NCBI GenBank assembly: GCA_964536415.1
Contig: CAZHXN010000008.1
Span: forward strand, 1-64,000
Direction of reading: 5' to 3'
Length of the DNA stretch: 64,000 nucleotides
Origin: Trichothermofontia sp964536415
GTDB lineage: Bacteria; Cyanobacteriota; Cyanobacteriia; B231
Both the position numbers and the translations under genes were made by a program. The notes beneath the pieces are model-generated. The model was not told the origin of the DNA. It searched no databases and was given only the letters and a program-made list of their open reading frames with translations. Positions 51,885 through 60,355 of the stretch are shown here, piece by piece; the stretch's first letter is position 1; every line of letters starts with the position of its first letter.

Positions 51885-52721
51885 GATCACTCGCGAATAC
51901 ACAACATATAACTGCTCACCTCTACCTGTTGTCGAGCAGTGTTCCCGGTAGCACCTCAGGCGATTGCAAAGATCGCAAAACAGTTATGGGGGAACCATCC
52001 TGCCTGCCACCCAGACAGCCGAGACGGCTATCCGAGGTTTAATTTGTGATCTGCTGAGCCTGGTAGGCTACTATACTTCTCAATGATAGGTCGTAGGTTG
52101 GTGTCGAGCCTGCGAGATCCAACACAATCACTTCTGGGGTTGCACTCGGTTAGATGACACCCGGCTGGGTCGCACGGCGTTTGACCCAATCGACCCCAAT
52201 TCAGCACTGTGTTTGACCTAGCCGACCCAAGTTAAGCTTGACAGCGCACTCGGTAGAGGCTGCTTACTGTTCTCTGACGTTACACTTTGTAAAAAGTTCC
52301 CGGATTGCTAGCCTCCTTGCCAGCAGAGGCGTTGACTAAGCTCGGAGTTGCCGACATCGACAGTCCAATCGTGCCAATAAACTGATCACGCGATCGACCG
52401 CCCAGAAACTTTAGATGTGTCTGATACTACATCACGTTCCCCTATCACTTCTCTATGGCTGGATTGCGGGGCTGCGGGGAGCGATCGTTGTTGCCGCAGG
52501 GGACTTGCGAATTTAGGCAGACAGGATATGATGGGACTAGCAAAAGGGTTTGGTCTCTCAGGACGATCGCGCTTGTGAGTCTCCACGGACTAGGCGTAGG
52601 AGTTTAACAAAGCGATACTGTAACGAGAGTGTGGTACACCCCAGTCCCCAGTCTCTTGCAACGTCGGCATCGAGGTTTGGCCCGAACCTTTGTGCATGTG
52701 TTCACGTTTGATCAATTCCAC
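51885..52721. other. Long intergenic region before the RNA-binding protein gene
   Basis: About 840 bp without a credible gene. It holds a pair of related 27-base units, GTTTGACCCAATCGACCCC at 52179 and GTTTGACCTAGCCGACCCA at 52211, flanked by GCACTCGGT at 52142-52150 and 52246-52254. It also holds a candidate promoter at 52505-52532. No tRNA is seen. Confidence 0.5.
52505..52532 (+). promoter_or_regulatory. Candidate promoter of the RRM protein gene
   Basis: TTGCGA (52505-52510), a 16-base spacer and TATGAT (52527-52532). Transcription would start near 52540 and leave a leader of about 180 bases before ATG 52722. Long leaders are known for cold-induced rbp genes of cyanobacteria. Confidence 0.4.
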
Positions 52722-53003
52722 ATGACTATCTACATCGGTAACCTGTCGTATCGGGCAACCGAAGAGGACTTGCGGCAGGTTTTTCAGGAATACGGTACGA
52801 TTAAGCGCGTTGTGTTGCCCACTGACCGAGAGACCGGACGCATGCGCGGCTTTGCCTTCGTCGAAATGGACGAAGATGCCCAAGAGGACGCCGCGATTTC
52901 AGAACTGGATGGGGCCGATTGGATGGGACGGCAGTTGCGGGTGAATAAAGCGAGACCCCGCGATCGCGATAGCAAACAGGTAGTCCGCCAATCAGGCTTC
53001 TAA
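52722..53003 (+). CDS. rbp: RRM-type RNA-binding protein (cyanobacterial Rbp)
   Basis: A 93-residue single-RRM protein. RNP2 is TIYIGNLSYRATEEDLRQVF and RNP1 is RMRGFAFVEMDEDAQED, both complete. The C-terminus is a short basic tail (RPRDRDSKQVVRQSGF) without the Gly-rich extension of many Rbp proteins, so it is the short type. Family members bind RNA, are often cold-regulated, and some locate photosystem mRNAs at thylakoids. I chose ATG 52722 because the RRM begins at once; a longer open frame upstream has no RRM similarity. Confidence 0.92.
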   Translation: MTIYIGNLSYRATEEDLRQVFQEYGTIKRVVLPTDRETGRMRGFAFVEMDEDAQEDAAISELDGADWMGRQLRVNKARPRDRDSKQVVRQSGF

Positions 53004-53181
53004 CAACGACCTGATTGCAGCATTCGGGGGCAACAAGGTCCCCTGGAGGCTATTAGCCATTAGTTAATGGGAGTTGTCGTTAGGCAAACTCCCTAGCTTT
53101 ATTTTGCTGTTGACCAGAGCCATTAGCCTATAATAGACATGGTTGGAATCGTGCGATCCTCCTGTGGCGGTGACACTAGAA

Positions 53182-54450
53182 ATGGCTAAAGCTTCTAAGG
53201 ATGGTTTAAAGGATGGTTTACAAGTGACTGCCTCCCCGTCGGAGGTAGCCATCGCAACTGTAGAGCGGTATGCCTATACGTTAATCCAGAAACACTATCA
53301 TCGCCTCATCAGTCGTGAAACCCTGGTCCTAAAAGATAAGGACCCAGAAGATCTGCATCAAATGCGGGTAGCGATTCGGCGGTTGCAAACAGCCTTACAG
53401 ATTTTTGATGCGGCGATCGTCCTCCCCAAAGCGGCCCAGATTAAATCCCTACAGGCTGTGACCAAACGCCTGGGTCGGTTGCGTGATCTCGATGTTCAAT
53501 TAAATACGTTAAACACGGATTATGCCGATAAGCTTGATCCATCTGAGCACCGTCTCCTCACCCAGGCGATCGCGGTTTTAACCAAACACCGTAAAAAGGC
53601 GTTTGCTCAGGTTAAAACGGTGCTGAAAAGCGAAACCTATCAAGAGCTGAAGGCAGCTTACGAAGCTTGGTTGCTACAGCCCCAGTATACACTTGTGGCC
53701 CAACAACCGGTGCGGTTGGTCTTACCAGAATTACTCAGTCCATTGCTGTCAGAATTGTTATTACATCCGGGCTGGTTAATTGCAGCGGATGATCAGGCAG
53801 CGATCGCCAGTCCAACCTTACATGATCTGCGCAAAACGTGTAAGCATGTGCGCTACCAGGCGGAATTTTTTACAGATTTCTATGAACCGGCGTTTAAGGA
53901 TTGGGTGGAAGAGATTAAAGGGCTGCAAGATAGCCTGGGAACGGTTCATGATATGCAGGTATTGCAACAGATTTTGATTAAGTCGGTCCCAGAGTGGGTA
54001 GAATCTATTCACCTGCGGCAAATGATTGAAGAACAGCATGAGCTGGCCCTGGGGCTATGGCGATCGGTGCAGGCGAAATACCTCAGCCCCGACTATCGCT
54101 TATACCTGCATCAGTTGTTGCTGTCGCCGCTTTTACCTCTGCACTCAGAGACGCCTGCAATTGAAGAGGCCGATGAGGGGGCGACGATCGTAGAACGTTC
54201 TGACATCCCCCCTGAACGATCGGCTGCAACCGCCGCTAGCGTAGATCCTCAGCATGATGCGGCTATGGTTGCTGAACCCCCGACTGCACCAGCGGAGCAA
54301 CCACCAGCCATAAAACCTAAACGTCGTCGAACAGCTTCGACAGCAAAAAAATCACCGACACCGAGAGCGCCGCAATCGACTCCCCCCGTGAAGGCTAAGC
54401 CTCAAGCAATCCCCAACGAATCACCTGCCGATGCAACGGCGTCTGATTAA
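53182..54450 (+). CDS. CHAD domain protein
   Basis: A 422-residue protein whose first ~310 residues form a CHAD domain: two helical bundles with conserved His and basic residues (LHQMRVAIRRLQTALQIFDA, RLGRLRDLDVQLNTL, HDLRKTCKHVRYQAEFF). CHAD domains bind inorganic polyphosphate; no CYTH partner is adjacent. The last ~110 residues are a Pro/Ala/Lys tail (KPKRRRTASTAKKSPTPRAP). The N-terminus contains a short tandem duplication (AAGGATGGTTT twice, around 53196-53220). Start ATG 53182. Confidence 0.88.
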   Translation: MAKASKDGLKDGLQVTASPSEVAIATVERYAYTLIQKHYHRLISRETLVLKDKDPEDLHQMRVAIRRLQTALQIFDAAIVLPKAAQIKSLQAVTKRLGRLRDLDVQLNTLNTDYADKLDPSEHRLLTQAIAVLTKHRKKAFAQVKTVLKSETYQELKAAYEAWLLQPQYTLVAQQPVRLVLPELLSPLLSELLLHPGWLIAADDQAAIASPTLHDLRKTCKHVRYQAEFFTDFYEPAFKDWVEEIKGLQDSLGTVHDMQVLQQILIKSVPEWVESIHLRQMIEEQHELALGLWRSVQAKYLSPDYRLYLHQLLLSPLLPLHSETPAIEEADEGATIVERSDIPPERSAATAASVDPQHDAAMVAEPPTAPAEQPPAIKPKRRRTASTAKKSPTPRAPQSTPPVKAKPQAIPNESPADATASD

Positions 54451-54515
54451 TATGCAACGGTGTCTGATTTTAATATTCTGATGAATATAACGTCGCGATC
54501 GTTCTAGGCAGGCCT

Positions 54516-55523
54516 GTGACCCGTTCACGATTAATGTGTAAATTGGCCCGATCGCTTTTTGACAGTGGGGCCGAACAAGACCTCTGGCTGGCAGCCCTCA
54601 CCCAACCCCAGGCGGTACCATCAGCGATCGCATGGTGCCAACCCCGACCAGAGCCACTTCCCTTTGCCGTTGAACCGCCGTTAGACTGGCAACCGGCTTT
54701 TGTCGATCGCCTTCCCGTCGATACTCGACCGGGCCAACATCCCCTGCACACCCAGGGAGCTTACTATTGCTTAGATTTCTCTTCAGTATTTGCGGCCTAT
54801 CCCGTGTTGACCATACCACAACCCGTGCGGACGGTGATTGATGTGTGTGCAGCACCAGGGGGCAAAAGTATTCTCGCCGCCGTGGGATTGCAACCCCAAG
54901 TGTTGATCAGTAATGAGACGATCGGTAAACGCTTGGGGATGTTGATCAGTAATTTGCAACGTTGCCAGATCCGATCGGCAATTGTGTGTCATCGGGATTC
55001 TCAGGTTTTGGCGCAATATTTACCCGCCACTGCGGATGTGGTCATCGTCGATGCCCCCTGTACGGGACAGTCCTTACTGGCTAAAGGCGAAGCAGCACCG
55101 GGGTGTTTTCATCCAGTCACGATTAATAAAAATGCTAATCGCCAAAAACGGATTCTGGCCAATGCGGCCCAATTGGTCAAACCAGACGGTTATTTAGCCT
55201 ATATGACCTGCGCCTATTCCCCGGCTGAAAATGAGCAGGTTACTGACTGGTTATTAGAACGATTTCCCCAGTTCCAACCCTGTGAAATCCCGCCTCTGGC
55301 TGCCTTTCAATCCCAACTGACGGCCATGCCCTGCTATCGGCTGTTTCCCCAAGCGGGATTAGGGGCTGGGGGGTTTACAGCCCTGTTTCAGCACCGGGGG
55401 ACCGGCGAGACTAACCCAATTACGGAGGTTGCCTTAACCGCGATCGGGAGGTGTTGGCTGGGCCAAGAGAGCGAGGTTAGGCGACCGCCAGCGCTAGCGT
55501 GTCAGTCGGAATACCAGGGATGA
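54516..55523 (+). CDS. RsmB/NOP-family RNA (cytosine-5) methyltransferase-like protein
   Basis: A 335-residue SAM-dependent RNA methyltransferase. The SAM-binding motif is VIDVCAAPGGKSILAAVGL. The motif IV cysteine is in VVIVDAPCTGQSLLAKGE and the catalytic motif VI cysteine is in AYMTCAYSPAENEQVTDWL. It is shorter than RsmB and has no separate N-terminal NusB-like domain. It should methylate C5 of cytosine in rRNA or tRNA; the target is unknown. GTG 54516 is used as start, with ATG 54534 as an alternative. A terminator-like hairpin follows at 55610. Confidence 0.85.
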   Translation: MTRSRLMCKLARSLFDSGAEQDLWLAALTQPQAVPSAIAWCQPRPEPLPFAVEPPLDWQPAFVDRLPVDTRPGQHPLHTQGAYYCLDFSSVFAAYPVLTIPQPVRTVIDVCAAPGGKSILAAVGLQPQVLISNETIGKRLGMLISNLQRCQIRSAIVCHRDSQVLAQYLPATADVVIVDAPCTGQSLLAKGEAAPGCFHPVTINKNANRQKRILANAAQLVKPDGYLAYMTCAYSPAENEQVTDWLLERFPQFQPCEIPPLAAFQSQLTAMPCYRLFPQAGLGAGGFTALFQHRGTGETNPITEVALTAIGRCWLGQESEVRRPPALACQSEYQG

Positions 55524-55609
55524 AGTTCGTTGGTCGGATCAGGGTGGCCGTTACCGGGTCAGTTTGCTCGGAGATGATCGTTGGCTGTTCCGTTCGTTGG
55601 GAAGAAGCG

Positions 55610-55640
55610 AAAACCCGAAATTTCTGAGGCAACGGGTTTT
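55610..55640 (+). terminator. Rho-independent terminator-like hairpin after the RNA methyltransferase gene
   Basis: AAAACCCG (55610-55617) and CGGGTTTT (55633-55640) form a perfect 8-bp stem with a 15-base loop that ends in T residues. It is about 90 bases after the stop. Apart from this and the MITE fragment at 55838, the 362-bp gap 55524-55885 shows nothing I can name. Confidence 0.5.
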
Positions 55641-55837
55641 ATGCATAGTTCCCGGAAAACACGGATAGCAATCCAGACTGTCCCCAATTACCAAAGTGCC
55701 GCATGGAATTGCTTAAGCCTGACAGCACAGGGCGCTGTCCCCACTCTGGCCCCTGGGGTACGATCGTTCGACAATGGGCAATTTGTTGGGGTTCTCTGAC
55801 AAGAGGTTAACTCCGTCCCCCTGTCTTACGCCCACAT

Positions 55838-55880
55838 GGCTCTTCTGAGATTTGGGTGTAAACAGTGTAAACTAATATGC
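55838..55880 (+). repeat. Partial MITE end
   Basis: GGCTCTTCTGAGATTTGGGT followed by GTAAACAGTGTAAACTA matches the left end of MITE copies A and B. No right end or target duplication is visible. It lies just after the 3' end of the CAP-RTX gene. Confidence 0.55.
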
Positions 55881-55885
55881 TTTGA

Positions 55886-57046
55886 CTATCTTGTCCCCCA
55901 CGAGTCAGGAAAGGCTGTAAAATCCTCCGGTCCAATTAAACTAGCTTCAATTCCAGGGAGGACAGCGATTAATTGGCCCGTATTGCGATCGGTCAAAAGT
56001 GTTTCAATCTGACCATCTTGGACAAACTCATCTGAACCCTGCCTAATAATCAAATCCGAGAATGTAAGACCAATCGGTAACCGCAGATAATCTTCACCAT
56101 CGTCATAAAAAACCACATCAAACGTATCTCCAGCCAGGAAATAGGTATCTCGACCAGCCCCGCCAATCAGGGTATCTCGACCTAAATCCCCCACTAAACT
56201 ATCGTCGCCTGCATCCCCTACCAGGGAGTCATTGTCCTTACCGCCATAGAGAATATCATCGCCATTACCACCTATGACCGTATCGTTCTCACGATCGCCA
56301 TAAAGCCAATCATTCCCATCCCCACCAGCGACCCGGTCCAGCCCCTTCCCCCCGCGTACCGTATCATTGCCCGTCTCACCAGAAAGCAGATCATTTCCCT
56401 GACGACCCTGCACAAAATCATGGCCACTCCGGCCCAAGATCATATCGTTAGCGCGGGTACCCATCAACGTATCGTTAGCATCGGTTCCCATCACCGTATT
56501 CGTAACATCCCCAAGATCCTCACCTGCGGAATGCTCATTACCCGTATTGTTTCCGGAATTATTCCCAGTATTATTCCCAGTATTATTATTGCTGGTATGA
56601 CCACCACTACTCCCGGAGCCATTCGGAATGATATTATTCCCTGCCGTCCGGCCAAAGACCTGCACCCAATAGTGGTTGTAGTTGACGCTCCCGGTATCAT
56701 TCGCGAGGAAGAAATAGCCAACCCCAATACTTTGCAGATTGGGATCAAGGATATTCCGGCGATGGTTGGGACTATTCACCCAACCCGCCACCACCTGTTC
56801 CGGTGAGGGTTGACCGGCGGCAATATTCTCCGCACCCACTCCGGTAAACCCAAACGCCGCCGCCCGACTGACGGCTGTTGACCCGTCCAACCCCGTATGG
56901 CTGAAATAATCCCGCAAGGCCATATCTTCGCTGTGGGCCTCAGCCGCCTTAATCAAGCGCGAATCGGGAACCAGAGGACCCACACCCGCCCTGGCCCGCT
57001 CCTGATTCGTCAGGGCGATCACTTGTTCAATAAAGGCAGTAGACAT
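55886..57046 (-). CDS. CAP (SCP) domain protein with RTX calcium-binding repeats
   Basis: A 386-residue secreted protein. Residues ~1-140 form a CAP domain (ALTNQERARAGVGPLV, AHSEDMALRDYFSHTGLDG, GAENIAAGQPSPEQVVAGW, NSPNHRRNILDP, NYNHYWVQVFG). After a Gly/Asn/Ser linker with NTGN/NSGN repeats come about ten RTX nonapeptides (GGDGNDWLYG, GGNGDDILYG, GGAGRDTYFLAGD). The RTX region binds Ca2+, and such proteins usually leave through a type I system via their C-terminus; there is no N-terminal signal peptide. No transporter genes are nearby. ATG 57046 is used; TTG 57052 is the alternative. Confidence 0.88.
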   Translation of the reverse strand: MSTAFIEQVIALTNQERARAGVGPLVPDSRLIKAAEAHSEDMALRDYFSHTGLDGSTAVSRAAAFGFTGVGAENIAAGQPSPEQVVAGWVNSPNHRRNILDPNLQSIGVGYFFLANDTGSVNYNHYWVQVFGRTAGNNIIPNGSGSSGGHTSNNNTGNNTGNNSGNNTGNEHSAGEDLGDVTNTVMGTDANDTLMGTRANDMILGRSGHDFVQGRQGNDLLSGETGNDTVRGGKGLDRVAGGDGNDWLYGDRENDTVIGGNGDDILYGGKDNDSLVGDAGDDSLVGDLGRDTLIGGAGRDTYFLAGDTFDVVFYDDGEDYLRLPIGLTFSDLIIRQGSDEFVQDGQIETLLTDRNTGQLIAVLPGIEASLIGPEDFTAFPDSWGTR

Positions 57047-57134
57047 GGGCAACGCTCCGGTGGCAGGTCTGTTGTAGTATACTCACCCCCGCTCCCATGG
57101 CGCCGCCCCTGACAGTCAGGTTACCCAACCTGTC

Positions 57135-58591
57135 TCAAAACAGTCGGAACAGGGTACTGGCCATCGACTTGATCCACGATACCTGCATCCGTTTCATCAT
57201 CCAGGTTTCTGCAATCCGTTTATTCAGAAATGCCATCGACGGGAAAGAGTGTTGCAGGAACAGCAGATCATACATCCGCAACCCCTTTTGAATCGCCAGC
57301 CCCCATTCATTCACCATTTCACCCGACCCCTCGCCCACTACCGTTGCCGCAAAGAGACGCCCCGTCGCATTGGTTAACACCTTCACAAAACCCACATCCA
57401 CCGCTTCCGCGATCGCAGCGCCATAATCTTCATACTTCACCTGCACGGTTTCATAGGCAATGCCCCGTGCCTGTAACTCAGCCGCAGAGGGTCCCACGTG
57501 GGAAATTTGTGGCTCGGTAAAAATCGTCCAGGGAACTACAAATTTACGGAAATCTTGCTTAAAGGGATGGGGCAACACACAATTGGCAATCGCGATCATG
57601 CCCTGGTGCATCGCCGCATGGGAATACATCGCATAGCCATTGCAATCCCCCACCGCAAAAATATGCTTCTGGCTGGTTTGCAGGTAGCGATTGACTGTAA
57701 TCCCCTGATCAGTGTACTTCACCCCCGCCTTTTCCAGCGCCAGATCCGAGAAATCGAGACGCCGCCCCGTGGCCACCAGCAGCTTTTCGGCCACGATCGC
57801 TTCCCCTTCCTCGGTCAAGATCTTCACCCCGTCCTCATGGNNNNNNNNNNNNNNNNNNNNNNNNNNNNNNNNNNNNNNNNNNNNNNNNNNNNNNCCTCGA
57901 TGCTTTCTGCTGCAAAGGTTTTCTCCAGTAACGCTACGGCATCGGCATCCACTCCCCGCAACAGGTGGGGTCCCCGAATAATCATCGTGCAGCGGCTGCC
58001 CAACCGGGCAAAGGCTTGGGCCATCTCGCAGGCAATTGAGCCACCCCCCAGGATTACCAGACTTTCTGGAACGCGCTCAAGGCTGAACAGGTTGTTATTG
58101 GTCAACACTTCCACCTGGTCAATGCCTGGGAAGGGGGGAATGGCGGGCTGGGTTCCCGTAGCAATAAAAATCCGCCGAGCACTGATGCGGCGTTCACCCG
58201 GCGTCCCTGCCCCATCCCCCACAACAACCGTATGGGGGTCCACAAATCGTGCTTTCCCCTGCTGGAGGAGCAGATCGACCTTGGCAAACATCCGGGTTGT
58301 CTTGCTGTCATTGATGTAGCGGATATTGCTCTGGATACGGCCAAAGGGGTCCCGCACTGAGGGGGGGGGGACCGATTCCAGTTCCATGCGGTTGAGCTTA
58401 TGCACCACATGGCGGGTTTTGGCCATTCGCAACAATGCCTTACTGGGAATACACCCCACATTCATGCACTCGCCCCCCAGCCGATGCCCTTCGATCGCGC
58501 AGACCTTCAGGCCCATTTCCGCCGCCATCGCGGAAACAGCCATGCCCGCCGGTCCCATCCCAATGACCAGAACGTCGTAGTCGTACACCAT
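57135..58591 (-). CDS. Pyridine-nucleotide disulphide oxidoreductase (dihydrolipoamide dehydrogenase-like), broken by an N gap
   Basis: One gene read in two parts. 58591 to about 57895 gives the FAD domain (VLVIGMGPAGMAVSAMAA), the redox pair GGECMNVGCIPSKALLRM and the NAD(P) motif VILGGGSIACEMAQAFAR. After the N run, 57840 to 57135 gives VKILTEEGEAIVAEKLLVAT, IFAVGDCNGYAMYSHAAMHQ and the dimer domain. The frame differs by one base across the 54 N, so the gap length is arbitrary and I do not call a frameshift. The C-terminus reads LLFLQHSFPSMAFLNKR instead of the usual HAHPT-E, so the subtype (Lpd, transhydrogenase or mercuric-reductase-like) is open. It is coupled to a DUF2892 gene. Confidence 0.85.
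57841..57894. other. Assembly gap (54 N)
   Basis: A run of 54 N inside the oxidoreductase gene. Frames on either side do not match, so the true length is not 54. Confidence 0.97.
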
Positions 58592-58629
58592 AGATCTGCC
58601 CTCTTTATTGCTGCCCTAATCAATCTGGC

Positions 58630-58836
58630 CTAATTCCGCGTCTGACAGGTCCGAATGCCCAACAAGCGATAGAGCGGGCAAATGCCCACAATCGCTGTCA
58701 AACCAAAGACGGCTCCCGCGATCGTCAACCCAATTCCCAGGGCAGACCCCAGATAGACAAAAAAACCCAGGTACAGCGCCACAACAGCCAGCAAGAACCG
58801 AAAGATGCGATCAAACGTACCCACATTCGTACTCAT
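58630..58836 (-). CDS. DUF2892 (YgaP-type) small membrane protein
   Basis: A 68-residue protein with two hydrophobic helices (VALYLGFFVYLGSALGIGLT and a second ending in IVGICPLYRLLGIRTCQTRN). The pattern CPLYRLLGIRTC with two cysteines is the DUF2892 signature, found also as the tail of rhodanese YgaP. Such proteins often occur with sulphide or thiol-stress genes. I use ATG 58836 (MSTNVGTFDRIFRFLL). It is the first gene of an operon with the disulphide oxidoreductase, which starts 38 bases after its stop, downstream of a strong promoter at 58877-58905. Confidence 0.85.
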   Translation of the reverse strand: MSTNVGTFDRIFRFLLAVVALYLGFFVYLGSALGIGLTIAGAVFGLTAIVGICPLYRLLGIRTCQTRN

Positions 58837-58876
58837 GATGATCCTCTCTGAACACAAATATAATTTATCTATCACC

Positions 58877-58905
58877 ATATAATCATCTGGTTATATATTT
58901 GTCAA
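58877..58905 (-). promoter_or_regulatory. Sigma-70 promoter with overlapping inverted repeat (DUF2892 operon)
   Basis: On the minus strand TTGACA (58900-58905), a 17-base spacer and TTATAT (58877-58882). ATATAA (58877-58882) and TTATAT (58891-58896) form an inverted repeat with an 8-base gap that covers the -10 element, a possible site for an ArsR/BigR-type repressor. No such regulator gene is in view. Confidence 0.6.
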
Positions 58906-58990
58906 TTCTATTATTCCTGGCCACCCTTGCCGCGATCGTCATGGTGGCTATTCTAAATATTATGGTGGCTATTCTAGATATTGGTTTGGC

Positions 58991-60355
58991 TCACAGTTGA
59001 TTACGGGCCTTGATTTGCAAATAGCGATCGACTAGGTGCAGGCTCACGCGATCGACGGGCGCATCCAACACCAGCACCCCTCGCTGCTGCAACTGGGCAA
59101 AAGCCACCTCTCGCTGGGCCAATACATCCAACGCCACTGCACGGGCATAGACACGATCGAGGAGCGATCGTGCCATCAGGCGGTCCCTTGTCTTCGTGTC
59201 TGCGTGCCTTGGTGTTTCTCTTTGCCCATCCCTCGCCACCCGATCCACCCCTGGGTCCCGGAGCGTCACGCAAAACGGCAAATACCGGGGCGTCAAATGC
59301 CCCAACGCCGAGAGCAACTCTGCTGATGCCGTCGTATCCACCACCTCCGTAATCACCACCACCAACGCCCGACGGGCCTGCTGTTGCACCAACGTCGTCA
59401 CTGCACCCACATAATCCGGTTCCAGAAGCTCTGGTTGGAGTGGCGTCAATCGATCCAGCAAATGGGCGAGGTGTGCCTGTCCCCGTGCCGGCGGCACCCA
59501 CAGAGTTAACCGCTGATCAAAGACCCCCACCCCAACGCGATCGCCCCGATGCAAACCTGCCAACGCCAGTGACAGCGTTGCATTTAATCCCCAATCAAAG
59601 CGCTGCAATCCCTGCACACGGGCCGTCATCAACCGTCCGCGATCGAGCAAAATAATCAGGGTTTGTTCCTGTTCCGTTTCCAACACCCGCACCAGGGGGT
59701 GTCCGCGCCGCGCCGTCGCCTTCCAGTCCAGCAAATGCGGATCATCCCCCGCCACATAGTCCCGCAGTTCCGCAAACTCAGTACCAATGCCCCGTTGCCG
59801 TGCCCGTCGAATTGAACCACTGGCCTGAAGTGTCAGCCGGATCGACAGTTCCCGCAACCCCATCAGATCGGGATACACCAACACGGTTTGCGGGGCCGGG
59901 ATGCGCCAATCCTGCCACGCCAGTTGCCAGGGTCCCCGCTGCCGAACGTGGAGATCGCCCCAGGCATATTCCCCCCGTTGATCAGGCCGAACGGTATAGG
60001 TCAAGGTTTGAGTTTGGTTCGCCGCCAGGGTCAGGGTGAGGGGCATGGCAGACCCACCAAATACCTGGGGATAGGCATCATACAGGCAAACTGCTGTCGC
60101 CCGTCCCCCACTACGCACCGTGAGATGAACCGGATTATCGCGCCCGATCGACAACCGGGAGAGGGGCGATCGCTCAACCTGGACCCGGTGCCCCTTAACC
60201 TGGGCGTTGTCTACGAGCATCAGAGCAACGATCACGACGTTGAAGGAGATCAACCCCAGTAAAACAAGGGAGTCGGGTAAACCCCAGGTATCGAGGGCAA
60301 TGGCGATCATCAACCCCAGGGTTAACAGGAGATAGGTGCGTTGTGTGGGGATCAT
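58991..60355 (-). CDS. DUF58 domain protein
   Basis: A 454-residue membrane-anchored protein. Two N-terminal membrane segments (~6-26, ~29-48) are followed by a beta-rich region and the DUF58 core GTEFAELRDYVAGDDPHLLD with WKATARRGHPLVRV and LIILLDRGRLMTA, a von Willebrand-A-like fold. It is the last gene of the DUF4129-DUF4350-MoxR-DUF58 operon, overlapping moxR by ATGA. Near residue 380 the stretch QRETPRHADTKTRDRLM is coded by a dispersed DNA repeat (59187-59220) and has no place in the family pattern. Confidence 0.88.
   Translation of the reverse strand: MIPTQRTYLLLTLGLMIAIALDTWGLPDSLVLLGLISFNVVIVALMLVDNAQVKGHRVQVERSPLSRLSIGRDNPVHLTVRSGGRATAVCLYDAYPQVFGGSAMPLTLTLAANQTQTLTYTVRPDQRGEYAWGDLHVRQRGPWQLAWQDWRIPAPQTVLVYPDLMGLRELSIRLTLQASGSIRRARQRGIGTEFAELRDYVAGDDPHLLDWKATARRGHPLVRVLETEQEQTLIILLDRGRLMTARVQGLQRFDWGLNATLSLALAGLHRGDRVGVGVFDQRLTLWVPPARGQAHLAHLLDRLTPLQPELLEPDYVGAVTTLVQQQARRALVVVITEVVDTTASAELLSALGHLTPRYLPFCVTLRDPGVDRVARDGQRETPRHADTKTRDRLMARSLLDRVYARAVALDVLAQREVAFAQLQQRGVLVLDAPVDRVSLHLVDRYLQIKARNQL
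59187..59220 (-). repeat. Dispersed CACCAAGGCAC repeat inside the DUF58 gene
   Basis: Read on the minus strand: GAGAAACACCAAGGCACGC followed by AGACACGAAGACAAG. It matches the intergenic copy at 29679-29716 and is in frame. Confidence 0.65.

Noticed and set aside
52386..52586. Small minus-strand frame in the region before rbp
   Set aside because: No ribosome site and atypical composition; it overlaps the candidate rbp promoter.
53100..53181. Longer N-terminus for the CHAD protein from 53143
   Set aside because: The 13 extra residues lack similarity and ATG 53182 begins a Lys-rich N-terminus typical of a soluble protein; ribosome sites do not settle it.
55581..55799. 72-codon plus frame after the RNA methyltransferase gene
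   Set aside because: It runs across a terminator-like hairpin and has no recognisable family or ribosome site.
57824..57894. Apparent frameshift in the disulphide oxidoreductase gene, suggesting a pseudogene
   Set aside because: The frame change coincides exactly with the run of N, whose length is arbitrary; both halves are otherwise intact.
59001..59501. 166-codon minus frame inside the DUF58 gene
   Set aside because: It is Gly/Arg-rich shadow sequence; the DUF58 frame has clear family motifs over the same bases.
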